Below, in pieces: positions 18,035 through 28,483 of a DNA stretch of 64,000 nucleotides. A program made the translations under genes and the position numbers. This stretch comes from CAVQMC01 sp963713505 (lineage in GTDB: Bacteria > Bacteroidota > Ignavibacteria > Ignavibacteriales > Ignavibacteriaceae): the NCBI GenBank assembly GCA_963713505.1, contig CAVQMC010000007.1, positions 186,001 through 250,000 on the forward strand. The letters run 5' to 3'. The notes beneath the pieces were generated by a model. The model was not told the origin of the DNA. It saw only the letters and a program-made list of their open reading frames with translations, and searched no databases. Each line of letters opens with the position of its first letter. The stretch's first letter is position 1.

Positions 18035-20633
18035 ATGGTTTTCCCCAGAAAAATTATTCTATTCATGGCCATTTTATTTTTATTATTATTCTCTTCAAAT
18101 TCTTACAGCCAGATTGTATTTAAAAGTCTGCCTGAATATAAAATGCCGACCGCCGATTCTTTATTTATGGGATTGTCTTCAACTAGAAAAATAATATCAT
18201 TAAACGGAACATGGAAAGTCTGGCCTGTCAAATGAAAAAAGCGATAAAGCAGTTTCCGTAAATGTACCATCTATTTTTAAAGGAAACGGGGAATTAACTT
18301 TTGAAAAGCAATTTAATCTAAGTGATTTTCAAATTACACATTATAGAATGTTCATTAATATATTGGGATTAAATTATACTGCCGATATTTCCGTAAATAA
18401 TATTATCATATTCAGACACTCCGGCGGAGCGTATCCTTTTAAATTTGATTTGCCTAAGGATATTTTGCATTCCGATAAAGAGAATGTTTTAACAATTAAA
18501 TTATACTATAAATTAGATTCTGAAAATACAATCCCTCTTAAACAAAGATTTTTATTTCCGCAGAATTTCGGCGGAATATTAAGAGATGTTTATATCAGTT
18601 TGATTCCGAATATTTCAATAGTCGAAACTAAATTAGAATCAAAATTAAACGACAGACATAGAAAAGCAGAAATCTCGGTTTACAGTAAAATTGATAACAG
18701 GGAATTTTCAAAATTACAAGATTCAACTTTAACCTCAGATGAATATTCATTTAAAGTAAATTTTATATCTCCCGACAGTGAAATTCATTCAGGTAAAGAA
18801 ATTAAGTTTCCGCTTCCACGCAATAGAGAAAAAGTCATTAATCAAACCATAGAAATCAATTCGCCCGTTTTATGGTCGCCTTCAAATCCGAAATCTTATA
18901 TAGTTAATTTTGAACTTTGGAAGAACGATCAGCTTGTTGATATAAAAAGAAAAAGATTTGATATTTATTCTCTCGAAGTTAACAAAGATTCGGTTACTTT
19001 AAATGGCGAAGGTCTTCAATTTAAAGGAGTTACTTATATTCCATCTTTTGGAGAGTACGGCAGTTTGGCAGACTATTCCAAAATGGAAAGTGATATTGCA
19101 ACAATAAAAAATATCGGTTTTAATTGTATAAGATTTGAAAAAGAAGTTCCGCATCCTTACTATTTATATTTATGTGAAAAGTACGGGCTTCTTGCTTTTA
19201 TTGAACTTCCGCTTAACGGAGTTCCGGATGAATTAGCTTTAGATCAGAATTTTATTACCAGAAGTGAAAATTATTTATCAAATTTTATAAAAGGTTACCA
19301 GGAATATCCGGCAGTTGCAGCAATCGGTTTGGGCGGTTCTTATCTTCCGCAGTTAGATTCTCATATTTCTTTTATTAAAAGATTAAGCGCAATCATTAAA
19401 AAAGAATCTAACTATTTATCCTTTGCATCTTTCTCCGGATTTGATATTCCGAAAATTTCCAATCTTGATCTTTATGGAGTCGAAATATTTGATGAATCAA
19501 TAAGCAACGACTCGGATGAAATTCAAAAAGCACAAACTGCTTTAGGTAAAGGCAGAGTGTTGATAGGTTCTGCAACTTATGTTGTTAACTCTGGCAATTC
19601 AAACGGTTATGTAAATGAATATTCTTTTGAAGCACAAGCAAAATTTTTTGAAGATCTTTTAAACTATGCAGATCAGAATTCACTTTCCGGCTACTTCATC
19701 AATTCTGTATTTGATTACCGCGGAGATTATTCTTCGTTAATTGCTGGCTACAATAAAGAAAATTTATATAAAATCGGTTTGATTGGAGAAGATAGAAGAG
19801 CAGACAGATTAAGTTATAATGTAGTTTATTCAAAACTTCATAATACAGAAAAGGTTACAATTCCAATCGGAAGCAAGAAAAATGATGCCCCGATGTCTTT
19901 TATTTTATTCGGATTAATACTTGCCTTAATTATTGGTGTGCTTGTTAACTCCGGTAAAAAATTTAGAGAAGATACATCAAGGGCTTTACTGAGGCCGTAT
20001 AATTTTTTTGCTGACATTAGAGATCAAAGAATGATTTCCGGCTATCATTCAACAATGCTTGGAATTGTTATCTCCGCTGTTTCAGGTCTGTTATTAATAA
20101 ATATTTTATTTTATTTAAGATTAAATGTAGTTTTTGAAAAATTATTATTAGCTTTTGGCAGCCAAGGTTTAATCGATGCTGTCAGCTATCTTGCCTGGCA
20201 TCCGCTTCTTTCGTTGTTCTGGCTTTCGCTCGGCTTTTTAGTCTTTTTGTTTTTATTAACTCTGGTAATTAAAGCATCTTCTTTCTTTGTAAGGAACAGG
20301 GTTTATTTTTCGAGTGTTTATTTTACTGTTGTGTGGTCATTTCTGCCTGTTATACTTTTAATTCCCGTCGGAATAATATTATATAGAGTTTTAAATGCCG
20401 ACGTTGCAAATACATATATTTATATCGGTTTAATCCTTTTTGTCTTATGGATTTTTTACCGGTTAATAAAAGGTATTTATGTTATCTTCGATGTTAACCC
20501 TAGCGGCGTTTATTTTTACAGCTTTATTGTAATTATAGTTGTATTAGCTGTCATTTTCTTTTATTATGAAATGAATAGCTCATTATCAGATTATGTAAAA
20601 TTTGTTTTTCAACAATATAAAATTTTTAGTTAG
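18035..20633 (+). CDS. glycoside hydrolase family 2-like exported membrane protein, frameshifted
   Basis: The ATG at 18035 follows a GAGG site and opens a signal peptide (residues 1-27). After LNGTWKVWP the frame breaks at about 18227; removing one base restores a family-2 jelly-roll (VNVPSIFKGNGELTFEKQF, then NFGGILRDVYI), an Ig-like region and a TIM-barrel-like region. The positions expected for the acid/base (normally Asn-Glu) and nucleophile read GLGGSY and GYFINSVFDYRGD, so the barrel probably lacks activity. About five membrane segments fill the last 230 residues, resembling a Yip1-type domain. It ends 8 bases before smc. About 865 residues after repair. Likely a carbohydrate-binding or structural envelope protein. 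Confidence 0.7.
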
Positions 20634-20641
20634 CTGAGAAA

Positions 20642-23600
20642 TTGTATTTATCTAAATTAGAAATACTGGGTTTTAAATCCTTCGCGCAAAAAACAAATGT
20701 TAATTTTAATGAAGGAATCACTTCTATAGTCGGACCGAACGGCTGCGGCAAAACCAATATTGTTGATGCAATCCGCTGGTGTTTGGGCGAACAGAAAAGC
20801 GGTACACTTAGAAGCGATAAGATGGAAAATGTTATTTTCAACGGAACTTCCAACAAAAAACCAATGGGTATGGCGGAAGTTTCCCTTACAATCGAAAATA
20901 CAAAAGGAATTCTCCCGACTGAATATTCAGAAGTTACTATTACAAGAAGAATATTCCGTTCCGGCGAAAGCGAATATCTTTTAAATAAAAATCTCTGCCG
21001 TTTAAAGGATATTACAAATCTTTTTATGGATACCGGAATCGGTGCAAATGCATACTCTGTTATAGAACTTAAAATGGTTGAAACTATTTTAAGCAGTAAA
21101 GCAGATGAACGCAGAATAATGTTTGAAGAAGCTGCCGGTGTTAATAAATATAAATTAAGAAGAAGATTAGCTTTAAGAAAACTTGATGAAGTTAAATCCG
21201 ATTTAACCAGAGTTAATGATATAGTTGCAGAAGTTGAAAAGAAAGTAAATTCATTAGAGAGACAGGCAAAAAAAGCAGATAGATATAATAAAATATCTTC
21301 AACTTTGAGAGAATTGGAACTTGATTTAGCTGATCGTGAACTTGCCTGGTTTTCATATCAAAAAGAAACTTTTAAAAATTCCAAAGATGAAAACTTAAAA
21401 AAGAAAATCGCTTTGGAATCTGATTTATCAAGACTTGATGATGAAATTAAAGATATAAAATCTAAACTGACTGAAACTGAATATCAACTTAAGGCAAAAA
21501 GATCTGAAGTTTCTGTACAAACGGAAAAAATTTACGATGTTCAAAAACATATTTCGGTTGCAGAAGAAAGAAAAAAATCATTAGAAAGCAATGTTGAAAG
21601 ATTCAAACAGGAACTTGATGAGCTGAAAATTCAGCTTGAAGAAGCAAAAGAATTGATAGAACAAGGCGGATCCTCTATTGAAGATTTCAAGTTAAAGATT
21701 CAAGAGAAAGAAAAAGAAAAATCTGAAACCGAAGAGCTCGTAATTAATTATAAATCCGAGCTTGAAGAAAAAAGAAATTATTTAAAGCAGCAGGCTGATC
21801 TTTTAATTGAAAGATTCAAAGAAATAACAAACAAAGAAAACGAATTAGCAAATATTAAAAATGCTCTCGCCGAAAAGAATAAAAGCATTGGAAAACTAAA
21901 TGATAAAATTCAAGCTTTAACCGGAAATATTGCTAAAACTGTTGGCTTCTTAGAAGAACTGAACAAAGAAAAGCAAGAAACAGAAAAAAACATTGAACAA
22001 GCTGAAGAAACTTATTCACACAAACAAAAAGAAAAAGAAGAATTAGAAAAGAGACTAAATTCTCTTAAAGCTAAAGAACTTGAAGACAAAGGTATAATAA
22101 ACGGTTTAAAAGATAAGATTAACTTCATTCAAAATTTAATTGATAATTTGGAAGGAGTTTCCAAAGGAGCAAAGGCATTAATTGAAAGCGGTGAATGGTC
22201 AAAAGGCGATAAAACACTTTTGGCCCATATTGGAAATTCCGAAGATGAATATCGTTTTGCTGTTGAAGCTGCTTTGAAAAGTAATTTAAATAACATTTTA
22301 ATTGAAACAATTGATGATTTAAAGAACGGAATAGATTATTTAAAGAATAATGATATCGGAAAAGCTTCGTTTTATATTACAAAAATAAATCAGAATGCTA
22401 AGAAAAATTTAATTGAAAAAGTTCTTGACTACATAATCAAAAGAAAAGCTAAAAAACTTCAGGCTGAAAACGGAGTTTTAGGATGGTGTGTTGATTTCGT
22501 TCAAACCGAAACAAAATGGAAACCGTTCTTCGAAAAAATTCTTGATAAAACTGTAATTGTAAAAACTCTTGAAGAAGCATTTGAACTCTCCGGGAAATAT
22601 AAACATTTCAATTATGCTACTTTAAATGGAGATTATATTGATAAAACCGGAGTGGTAGAAGGCGGTTCTTCTCCTCGTTTAGACGACACTCTTTTCGGAA
22701 GAAAGCAGCATCTCGAAGATCTTCAGAAAGAATTTCCAAAAAGAGAAGCAGAACTTGAATCACTTAGAAAAGAAATTAAATCCGTTGAAGAAAAAATCAG
22801 TAATATAGATCTAAAAGTTTTATCGGAAAAAGGCCGTTTGCTTGTAAATGATCTTGCAAATGTCGAAAAACAAATTGCGCAGTTCGAATTTGAGAAAAAT
22901 AAAGCTGCCGATGAAATAGAAAAAGCGCGATTGGAAATTCAAGATTTAGCTTCAGAATCAAACCGGTTGGACAATCAAAGCAATTCTATTGAAACTATTC
23001 TGATTTCTCAAAAAAATGAAAAAGAAGAAGCCGATAAAATTCAGGAAGAACTTCAGAAGGAATTTCAAAATAAACAGAACGAATACAATTCTTTAGTCGA
23101 AAAACAAAATAGTATAAATCTTGAACTTGAAAGACTAAGCGGCGAAAAAAAGAATACAGAAAATTCTATAAAACGTGCTGAAGAATCTATTGAGGCGATT
23201 AAAAAATCATTAGGAAAACGTGAACTCGATATTTCTTCATCTGATGAAGAAAAAACAACTTTAAATAATTTAATTGAAGAACGGACAATTGAGAACGATG
23301 AGAATGAATCTGTAAAAGCTGAATTGTTAAAACAGGAAAGTGAAATTGATAATAAGTATAAATCAATTCAAGCAGAGATTGAAGAAAAAGAAAATAATCA
23401 GAAAAGAATAAGAAAAGAACGCGAAGCGGTTTCCGATGAAATGCACAATGCTGATATGAAATTAAATGAATTGAATATGAAGATAAATAATCTTCGTGAA
23501 AATATTCAGGAAGATTATTCAATTCAGTTGGAAATTAAAAGTTTTGATGATCTTGAGTCTTTCGACTTTAAACAAAGAACAGAAGAAGTTCATGATTTAA

Positions 23601-24235
23601 AACAAAAAGTTAAAAACCTCGGACCCATAAACTTATTAGCATATTCCGAATTTGAAGAGGAAAAACAAAGGCTTGACTTCTTACTAAAACAAAGAAACGA
23701 TTTAATTGAATCGGAAAAAGATGTTATCCAAACTATTGAAGAAATAAATGAAACTGCACAGAAGCAGTTCATGGAAACATTTGAAAAGATTAGAGAGAAT
23801 TTTGTAAATATTTTCAGAAGTTTATTTAATCCGGGCGACGAAGCGGATTTAAGACTTGAAGAAAATGCTGATCCGCTTGAAGGCAAAATAGAAATTATAG
23901 CAAAACCAAAAGGCAAGCGTCCCACATCAATTGAACTATTATCTGGTGGAGAAAAAACTTTAACTGCAATTGCTTTGTTGTTTGCAATTTATCTTGTAAA
24001 ACCAAGTCCGTTTTGTATACTTGATGAAATTGATGCTCCTCTGGATGATGCAAACATTGACCGCTTTACAAAAATTATTGAAGATTTCAGCAAGGACACG
24101 CAATTTATTGTTGTAACTCATAATAAAAGAACAATGGAAGCTGCCAGCACTTTATACGGAGTTACAATGCAGGATGAAGGAATATCGAAACTTGTAAGTG
24201 TAAGATTTAATGAAGATCTAAATTTTGTGAATTAA
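20642..24235 (+). CDS. smc: chromosome segregation protein SMC
   Basis: A 1197-residue SMC ATPase that compacts and segregates the chromosome. The start is TTG, giving MYLSKLEILGFKSFAQK, the normal SMC opening; no better start is present. Walker A GPNGCGKTN lies at about 31-39, long coiled coils flank a hinge (about 500-680), and the C-terminal ABC signature LLSGGEKTL (about 1099) and Walker B FCILDEIDAPLDDAN complete the head. The gene begins 8 bases after the GH2-like gene and its stop overlaps the ATG of the HAD gene (TAATG). scpA and scpB are not here. Confidence 0.96.
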   Translation: MYLSKLEILGFKSFAQKTNVNFNEGITSIVGPNGCGKTNIVDAIRWCLGEQKSGTLRSDKMENVIFNGTSNKKPMGMAEVSLTIENTKGILPTEYSEVTITRRIFRSGESEYLLNKNLCRLKDITNLFMDTGIGANAYSVIELKMVETILSSKADERRIMFEEAAGVNKYKLRRRLALRKLDEVKSDLTRVNDIVAEVEKKVNSLERQAKKADRYNKISSTLRELELDLADRELAWFSYQKETFKNSKDENLKKKIALESDLSRLDDEIKDIKSKLTETEYQLKAKRSEVSVQTEKIYDVQKHISVAEERKKSLESNVERFKQELDELKIQLEEAKELIEQGGSSIEDFKLKIQEKEKEKSETEELVINYKSELEEKRNYLKQQADLLIERFKEITNKENELANIKNALAEKNKSIGKLNDKIQALTGNIAKTVGFLEELNKEKQETEKNIEQAEETYSHKQKEKEELEKRLNSLKAKELEDKGIINGLKDKINFIQNLIDNLEGVSKGAKALIESGEWSKGDKTLLAHIGNSEDEYRFAVEAALKSNLNNILIETIDDLKNGIDYLKNNDIGKASFYITKINQNAKKNLIEKVLDYIIKRKAKKLQAENGVLGWCVDFVQTETKWKPFFEKILDKTVIVKTLEEAFELSGKYKHFNYATLNGDYIDKTGVVEGGSSPRLDDTLFGRKQHLEDLQKEFPKREAELESLRKEIKSVEEKISNIDLKVLSEKGRLLVNDLANVEKQIAQFEFEKNKAADEIEKARLEIQDLASESNRLDNQSNSIETILISQKNEKEEADKIQEELQKEFQNKQNEYNSLVEKQNSINLELERLSGEKKNTENSIKRAEESIEAIKKSLGKRELDISSSDEEKTTLNNLIEERTIENDENESVKAELLKQESEIDNKYKSIQAEIEEKENNQKRIRKEREAVSDEMHNADMKLNELNMKINNLRENIQEDYSIQLEIKSFDDLESFDFKQRTEEVHDLKQKVKNLGPINLLAYSEFEEEKQRLDFLLKQRNDLIESEKDVIQTIEEINETAQKQFMETFEKIRENFVNIFRSLFNPGDEADLRLEENADPLEGKIEIIAKPKGKRPTSIELLSGGEKTLTAIALLFAIYLVKPSPFCILDEIDAPLDDANIDRFTKIIEDFSKDTQFIVVTHNKRTMEAASTLYGVTMQDEGISKLVSVRFNEDLNFVN

Positions 24236-24954
24236 TGAATAAGGAATTTAAAATATTTATAGACTTTGACGGAACAATTACAAAACAGGATGTCGGAGAA
24301 GCCGTTTTCCGTAAGTTCGGTGAATTGGATAAAGTAAATTCTATAATTAAAGATTTATTAATAGATAAGATAAGTGCAAAAGACTGCTGGATTTTATTGT
24401 GTGAAACGATAGAAAAAATTGACAAAACAGAGTTAGATGAATTTATAGACAGTTTGGAATTGGACGAAACTTTTCCCCGGTTTATAAACTACTGCAGGGA
24501 AAATGATTTTGATTTTTATGTGTTAAGTGACGGTTTCGACTATTATATAGAAAGAATTTTTGCAAAACATAATCTCGGCAACATAAAATATTATTCCAAT
24601 AAACTTAAAATTACTTCCGATGGAAAATTAGTTCCTTCTTTTCCGTATACCGATCATAGTTGTTTAAGTTCGGCAAACTGTAAAAGAAATCATATAATTA
24701 ATCACAGCGCTGATGAAGATTATACAGTTTTTATCGGCGACGGAAATTCTGATAAATATACTGTTCAGTTCTGCGATTTCATTTTTGCTAAAGATGATCT
24801 TCTAAAGTTTTGTGAAGTTGAAAGAATTACATATTTCCCGTTTACTAATTTTAATGATGTTATAGAGAGATTGGATTCATTAAAGATAAAAAAGAGATTA
24901 AAGAAAAGATATCAAGCTGAGTTAAAAAGAAAAGAAGTATACATACGGGAATAA
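24235..24954 (+). CDS. HAD-superfamily phosphatase, MtnX-like
   Basis: A 239-residue hydrolase. The nucleophile and acid/base aspartates are in IDFDGTIT (residues 9-16), motif II is YVLSDGFDYY, and the metal-binding motif IV is FIGDGNSDKY. The overall pattern matches the subclass IB phosphatases that include MtnX of methionine salvage and phosphoserine phosphatase. No other methionine-salvage gene is nearby, so the substrate is open. Translation is probably coupled to smc through the shared TAATG. Confidence 0.8.
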   Translation: MNKEFKIFIDFDGTITKQDVGEAVFRKFGELDKVNSIIKDLLIDKISAKDCWILLCETIEKIDKTELDEFIDSLELDETFPRFINYCRENDFDFYVLSDGFDYYIERIFAKHNLGNIKYYSNKLKITSDGKLVPSFPYTDHSCLSSANCKRNHIINHSADEDYTVFIGDGNSDKYTVQFCDFIFAKDDLLKFCEVERITYFPFTNFNDVIERLDSLKIKKRLKKRYQAELKRKEVYIRE

Positions 24955-24988
24955 AATTGTTAATAAAAGAAACGGATAAAATAAATTA

Positions 24989-25573
24989 ATGTCTAAAATA
25001 GCCTCTACAGTTTTTAAATATAGAAGTTACACACCGATTCCTTTTTTAATTGTAATGTTTTTTTATGAAAATGCAAATGTCTGGAGTTTGATAATCGGAT
25101 TTTTAATTGCTTTATGCGGCGAGTTGATTCGCCTCTGGGGAGTAAGCTGGGCGGGCAGCGAAACACGCACAACTACTGTCGGCGGAAGCCATTTGATTAT
25201 CAGCGGACCTTTCGCATTTGTGCGCAATCCGCTTTATGTCGGAAACATTTTGATGTATTTTGGTCTTGGTGTAATGTCTTATGCTTTGTTTCCTTATTTG
25301 CAGATTGTTGCTCTTTTATATTTTTTCATTCAATATCATCTTATTGTCAATGAAGAGGAAGAATATTTAAGAAAAACTTATGGAGAATCTTATAAAAATT
25401 ATGTTGAAAATGTTCCGAGATTCTTCCCGAGAATTACTCCTTATAAAGTAGAAAATCATCCGCAGCCTGATTTTAGTCTCAAAGCAGGTTTAAGATCGGA
25501 AAGAAGAACTTTTCAGGCTTTCGGAATTGTATCTATATTAATTTTAGCTCTTTGGTTTATTGGCCGGATTTAA
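24989..25573 (+). CDS. isoprenylcysteine carboxyl methyltransferase-like membrane protein
   Basis: A 194-residue membrane protein with about five hydrophobic segments. The region GPFAFVRNPLYVGNIL followed by NEEEEYLRKTYGESYKNYVENVPRFFP is the SAM-binding core of the ICMT/PEMT-type methyltransferases. Bacterial members of this family methylate varied lipids or small molecules; the substrate here is unknown. It is the fourth gene in the smc-to-lpxK run and precedes lpxB by 12 bases, which suggests an envelope lipid role. Confidence 0.8.
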   Translation: MSKIASTVFKYRSYTPIPFLIVMFFYENANVWSLIIGFLIALCGELIRLWGVSWAGSETRTTTVGGSHLIISGPFAFVRNPLYVGNILMYFGLGVMSYALFPYLQIVALLYFFIQYHLIVNEEEEYLRKTYGESYKNYVENVPRFFPRITPYKVENHPQPDFSLKAGLRSERRTFQAFGIVSILILALWFIGRI

Positions 25574-25585
25574 AAGGTTTTACGC

Positions 25586-26732
25586 ATGAGTGATAATAAA
25601 AAGGAATTGATGATTATCGCAGGCGAAGTTTCCGGGGATTTGCACGGAGCTTCTTTGATAAAAGAAATTAAAAGAAAAGATCCTGCGGTTGAAATTTGCG
25701 GAATAGGCGGCGAAAGAATGAAAGAGGCCGGAATGGAAATTATTTATCATATAAATAAAATGGCTTTTTTAGGTTTTGCCGAAGTTGTTAAACATCTTCC
25801 TTTTATTAAACAGGTTCAGACAGATTTGATTAACGAAATTAGAAAAAGAAAAATTAAACAAATTGTATTGATCGATTACCCGGGATTCAATTTAAACTTT
25901 GCTAAAAAAGTTAAATCGCTCGGAATAAAAATAATCTATTATATTTCTCCCCAGCTTTGGGCCTGGGGAGCTAATAGAATTAAAAAGATTAAAAAACTTG
26001 TTGATAAAATGCTGGTTGTTTTTCCTTTTGAAGAGGATTTATATAAAAATGAAGGAATAAATGTTGAGTTTGTCGGACATCCTCTTCTTAGAAAAAATCG
26101 CCGGACATGATTTTTTATCAAAAGATGAATTGTACAAAAAGTTTGATCTTGATGAAAATAAAGAAATACTATTAATACTTCCCGGAAGCAGGGAACACGA
26201 AGTAAAAAGTATTTTCCCGGAATGTATTAAAGCTGCCGAAAAAATTGCAGATGAATTTAACTTGCAGATTGTAACTGCTTGTTCACCTAATATTGATGAT
26301 AGTTTATTTGGTCAAATTGCGGATAAGAAAAATTTCAAAATAATAAAAGATCATAATTACGATTTAATGAAATATGCAAAATTCGGAATTGTAAAATCCG
26401 GAACTTCAACTTTGGAAGCCGGATTGTTCCAGCTTCCAATGGTTATAGTTTATAAAACAAGTTATTTGACTTATGTAATCGGAAAGAAATTAATTCGTGT
26501 TGATAATATTGGAATGGCAAATATAATTTCCGGTGAAAAAGTTGTTCCCGAACTTATTCAAAACGAAGTAAATAAAAATTCTATTTACCGGGAAAGTAAA
26601 GAGATTTTATCTAATCCGGAAGTTTATAACAGCATTAAAGATAAACTTCATAAAATAAAAGAAAAACTTGGAACTGCCGGCGCTTCCGGGCGAGCGGCGG
26701 AATCAATTTTATTATTAATGAATGAAGCTTAA
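25586..26732 (+). CDS. lpxB: lipid-A-disaccharide synthase, frameshifted
   Basis: LpxB joins UDP-2,3-diacylglucosamine and lipid X to form the lipid A disaccharide. The first frame holds AGEVSGDLHGASLI, GGERMKEAGMEI and YISPQLWAWGANRIKKI and reaches VEFVGHPL. The second frame continues LEKIAGHDFL, then LPGSREHEVK, KSGTSTLEAGLF and ending in the usual C-terminus. One extra base at about 26087, in CTTCTTA, separates them. Repaired length is 381 residues, the family norm. Conservation across the break argues against a decayed gene. It overlaps the DUF374 gene by 11 bases. Confidence 0.94.
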
Positions 26733-27378
26733 AAAAGTTAAGCAGGATATATTAAGAGTAACTGGTAATTTTATACTTTTTTATGCAGTTAATGTTCTTT
26801 GTAAATCTTTAAGAATTACGGAAGTAAATAAGGAAGTAATTGAATCGCTTGAGCAGAAAAAACAAAATTATGTAGTTGCTTTTTGGCACGGAACAATGCT
26901 TCTGCCGTGGTATCTTAATAGTGATAAAAAGATTGCTGCATTAATAAGCAAAAGTAAAGACGGCGATCTTTTATCCAAAATATTAAAAAAATGGAATTAC
27001 GAAGTTGTACGAGGCTCAAGCAGTTCCGGCGGTGATACTGCACTTAAACTAATGTTTGATTATGCAAAAAATAATTTTGTAATTGCTGTAACCCCTGATG
27101 GTCCGAGAGGTCCGAAACGTAAAATGAAAGCCGGAGCGGTAATTACTTCAAAGAAAAGCGGAATACCAGTAGTTCTTTTAGGAATTGGCATTGAGAAAAA
27201 AAGAAAATTAAAAAGCTGGGATGAGTTTGAAGTCCCGAAGTTTTTTACAAGAATAAATGCAGTTTATTCTGATCCGGTTTACGTGGATAAAGATTTAACT
27301 TATGAACAAACATCCAAAATAATAAAAAATTGTGAAAATTTATTAAATGAATTACAGCAAAGAGCTGAAAAGTTTTGA
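26722..27378 (+). CDS. DUF374 lysophospholipid acyltransferase-like protein
   Basis: A 218-residue protein with an N-terminal hydrophobic segment and the acyltransferase motif FWHGTMLLPWY (His-containing motif I) followed by VRGSSSSGGDTALK and TPDGPRGPKRKMKAG. These match DUF374, related to lipid acyltransferases. Sitting between lpxB and lpxK with an 11-base overlap to lpxB, it is likely to acylate a lipid A precursor or another envelope lipid, in the role of LpxL, but that is inferred from position. Confidence 0.83.
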   Translation: MKLKKVKQDILRVTGNFILFYAVNVLCKSLRITEVNKEVIESLEQKKQNYVVAFWHGTMLLPWYLNSDKKIAALISKSKDGDLLSKILKKWNYEVVRGSSSSGGDTALKLMFDYAKNNFVIAVTPDGPRGPKRKMKAGAVITSKKSGIPVVLLGIGIEKKRKLKSWDEFEVPKFFTRINAVYSDPVYVDKDLTYEQTSKIIKNCENLLNELQQRAEKF

Positions 27379-27390
27379 AATGCATCTTAG

Positions 27391-28437
27391 ATGAAAATAC
27401 TAAGACTTATACTATACCCTGTTGTGCCGTTTTATTATTTGGCAATTAAACTTAGAAATTTGTTCTTTGATATTAATGTTTTTAAAAGTGAAAAGGTAAA
27501 TGCAAAAGTAATATCCGTGGGCAATTTAACAGTAGGAGGTATGGGAAAAACTCCGCTTGTAATTTTTTTAACTAATAAATTATTAAAAGCCGGAATGAAA
27601 CCCGGTGTATTAAGCAGAGGTTACGGAAGACGTTCCAAAGGTTATTTACTTGTTTCCGACGGTGAAAATATCTTCACTTCTGTTGATCAATGCGGTGATG
27701 AGATATATCAAACTTATCTTGAATGTAAAGTGCCTGCTTCTGTTTGCGAAAACAGGGTTAACGGAGCAAGAAAATTTATATTAAGCACAGGTGTAAAATC
27801 AATTGTACTTGATGATGCATTCCAGCATAGATGGATTAACAGGGATTTAAATCTTTTGATTTTTGAACAGAAATTCCTGCTTGAAAAAGATTTCTTCAAA
27901 CAAAATCTGCTACCAACAGGAAATATGCGGGAACCTTTTAGTTCTGTTAATCGTGCCGATGCAGTTTTAATAAATAGAAAATTTTCAGAGAAAAAAGATA
28001 TCCCCGTTTATTTAAAAAAATATTTTTCAGATAAAAAAATATTTACTGCTTATTATGAAGCTAAAAATTTTGTCGATTTAAAAACTCAAATAACTTATAA
28101 TATTGCAGAATTCGAGGGACAAAAAAGTTTGGTTGTATCGGGAATTGCAAATCCCTTTTCATTCATAAATATTTTAAAAAGAAATACGGTTGATACAAAA
28201 AATCAAATAATTTTCAGAGATCATAAACATTATACTTTAAAGGAGGTTCAGCGGATAAGAAAAGAATTTTATTCTACTAATTCTCATTCTGTTATTACAA
28301 CGGAAAAAGATGCAGTTAAACTTACTGAGTTTTCAAAAGAACTTGATGATATTGATATTTTCTATTTGAAAATAGAAATAAAAATGGACGATGAAGATTC
28401 CTTTATGGAACTTCTTAATAACAAAATAACTAAATAA
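27391..28437 (+). CDS. lpxK: tetraacyldisaccharide 4'-kinase
   Basis: A 348-residue inner-membrane-associated kinase that adds the 4'-phosphate to lipid A precursor. The N-terminal hydrophobic anchor is followed by the Walker A-like VGNLTVGGMGKTPLV (about residues 43-57), LSRGYGRRSKG, and the catalytic LDDAFQHRWINRDLN region. The C-terminal TTEKDAVKL motif is also present. It is 12 bases after the DUF374 gene and forms the lipid A cluster with lpxB. Confidence 0.96.
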   Translation: MKILRLILYPVVPFYYLAIKLRNLFFDINVFKSEKVNAKVISVGNLTVGGMGKTPLVIFLTNKLLKAGMKPGVLSRGYGRRSKGYLLVSDGENIFTSVDQCGDEIYQTYLECKVPASVCENRVNGARKFILSTGVKSIVLDDAFQHRWINRDLNLLIFEQKFLLEKDFFKQNLLPTGNMREPFSSVNRADAVLINRKFSEKKDIPVYLKKYFSDKKIFTAYYEAKNFVDLKTQITYNIAEFEGQKSLVVSGIANPFSFINILKRNTVDTKNQIIFRDHKHYTLKEVQRIRKEFYSTNSHSVITTEKDAVKLTEFSKELDDIDIFYLKIEIKMDDEDSFMELLNNKITK

Positions 28438-28483
28438 AAAAGTAATAAAGAATTAATGATTTCATATTACGGAGGTAATATAA

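Noticed and set aside
25586..26732. lpxB as a pseudogene
   Set aside because: Both halves keep all motifs up to the break, lpxB is normally essential with lpxK, and many neighbouring genes show the same type of one-base insertion.
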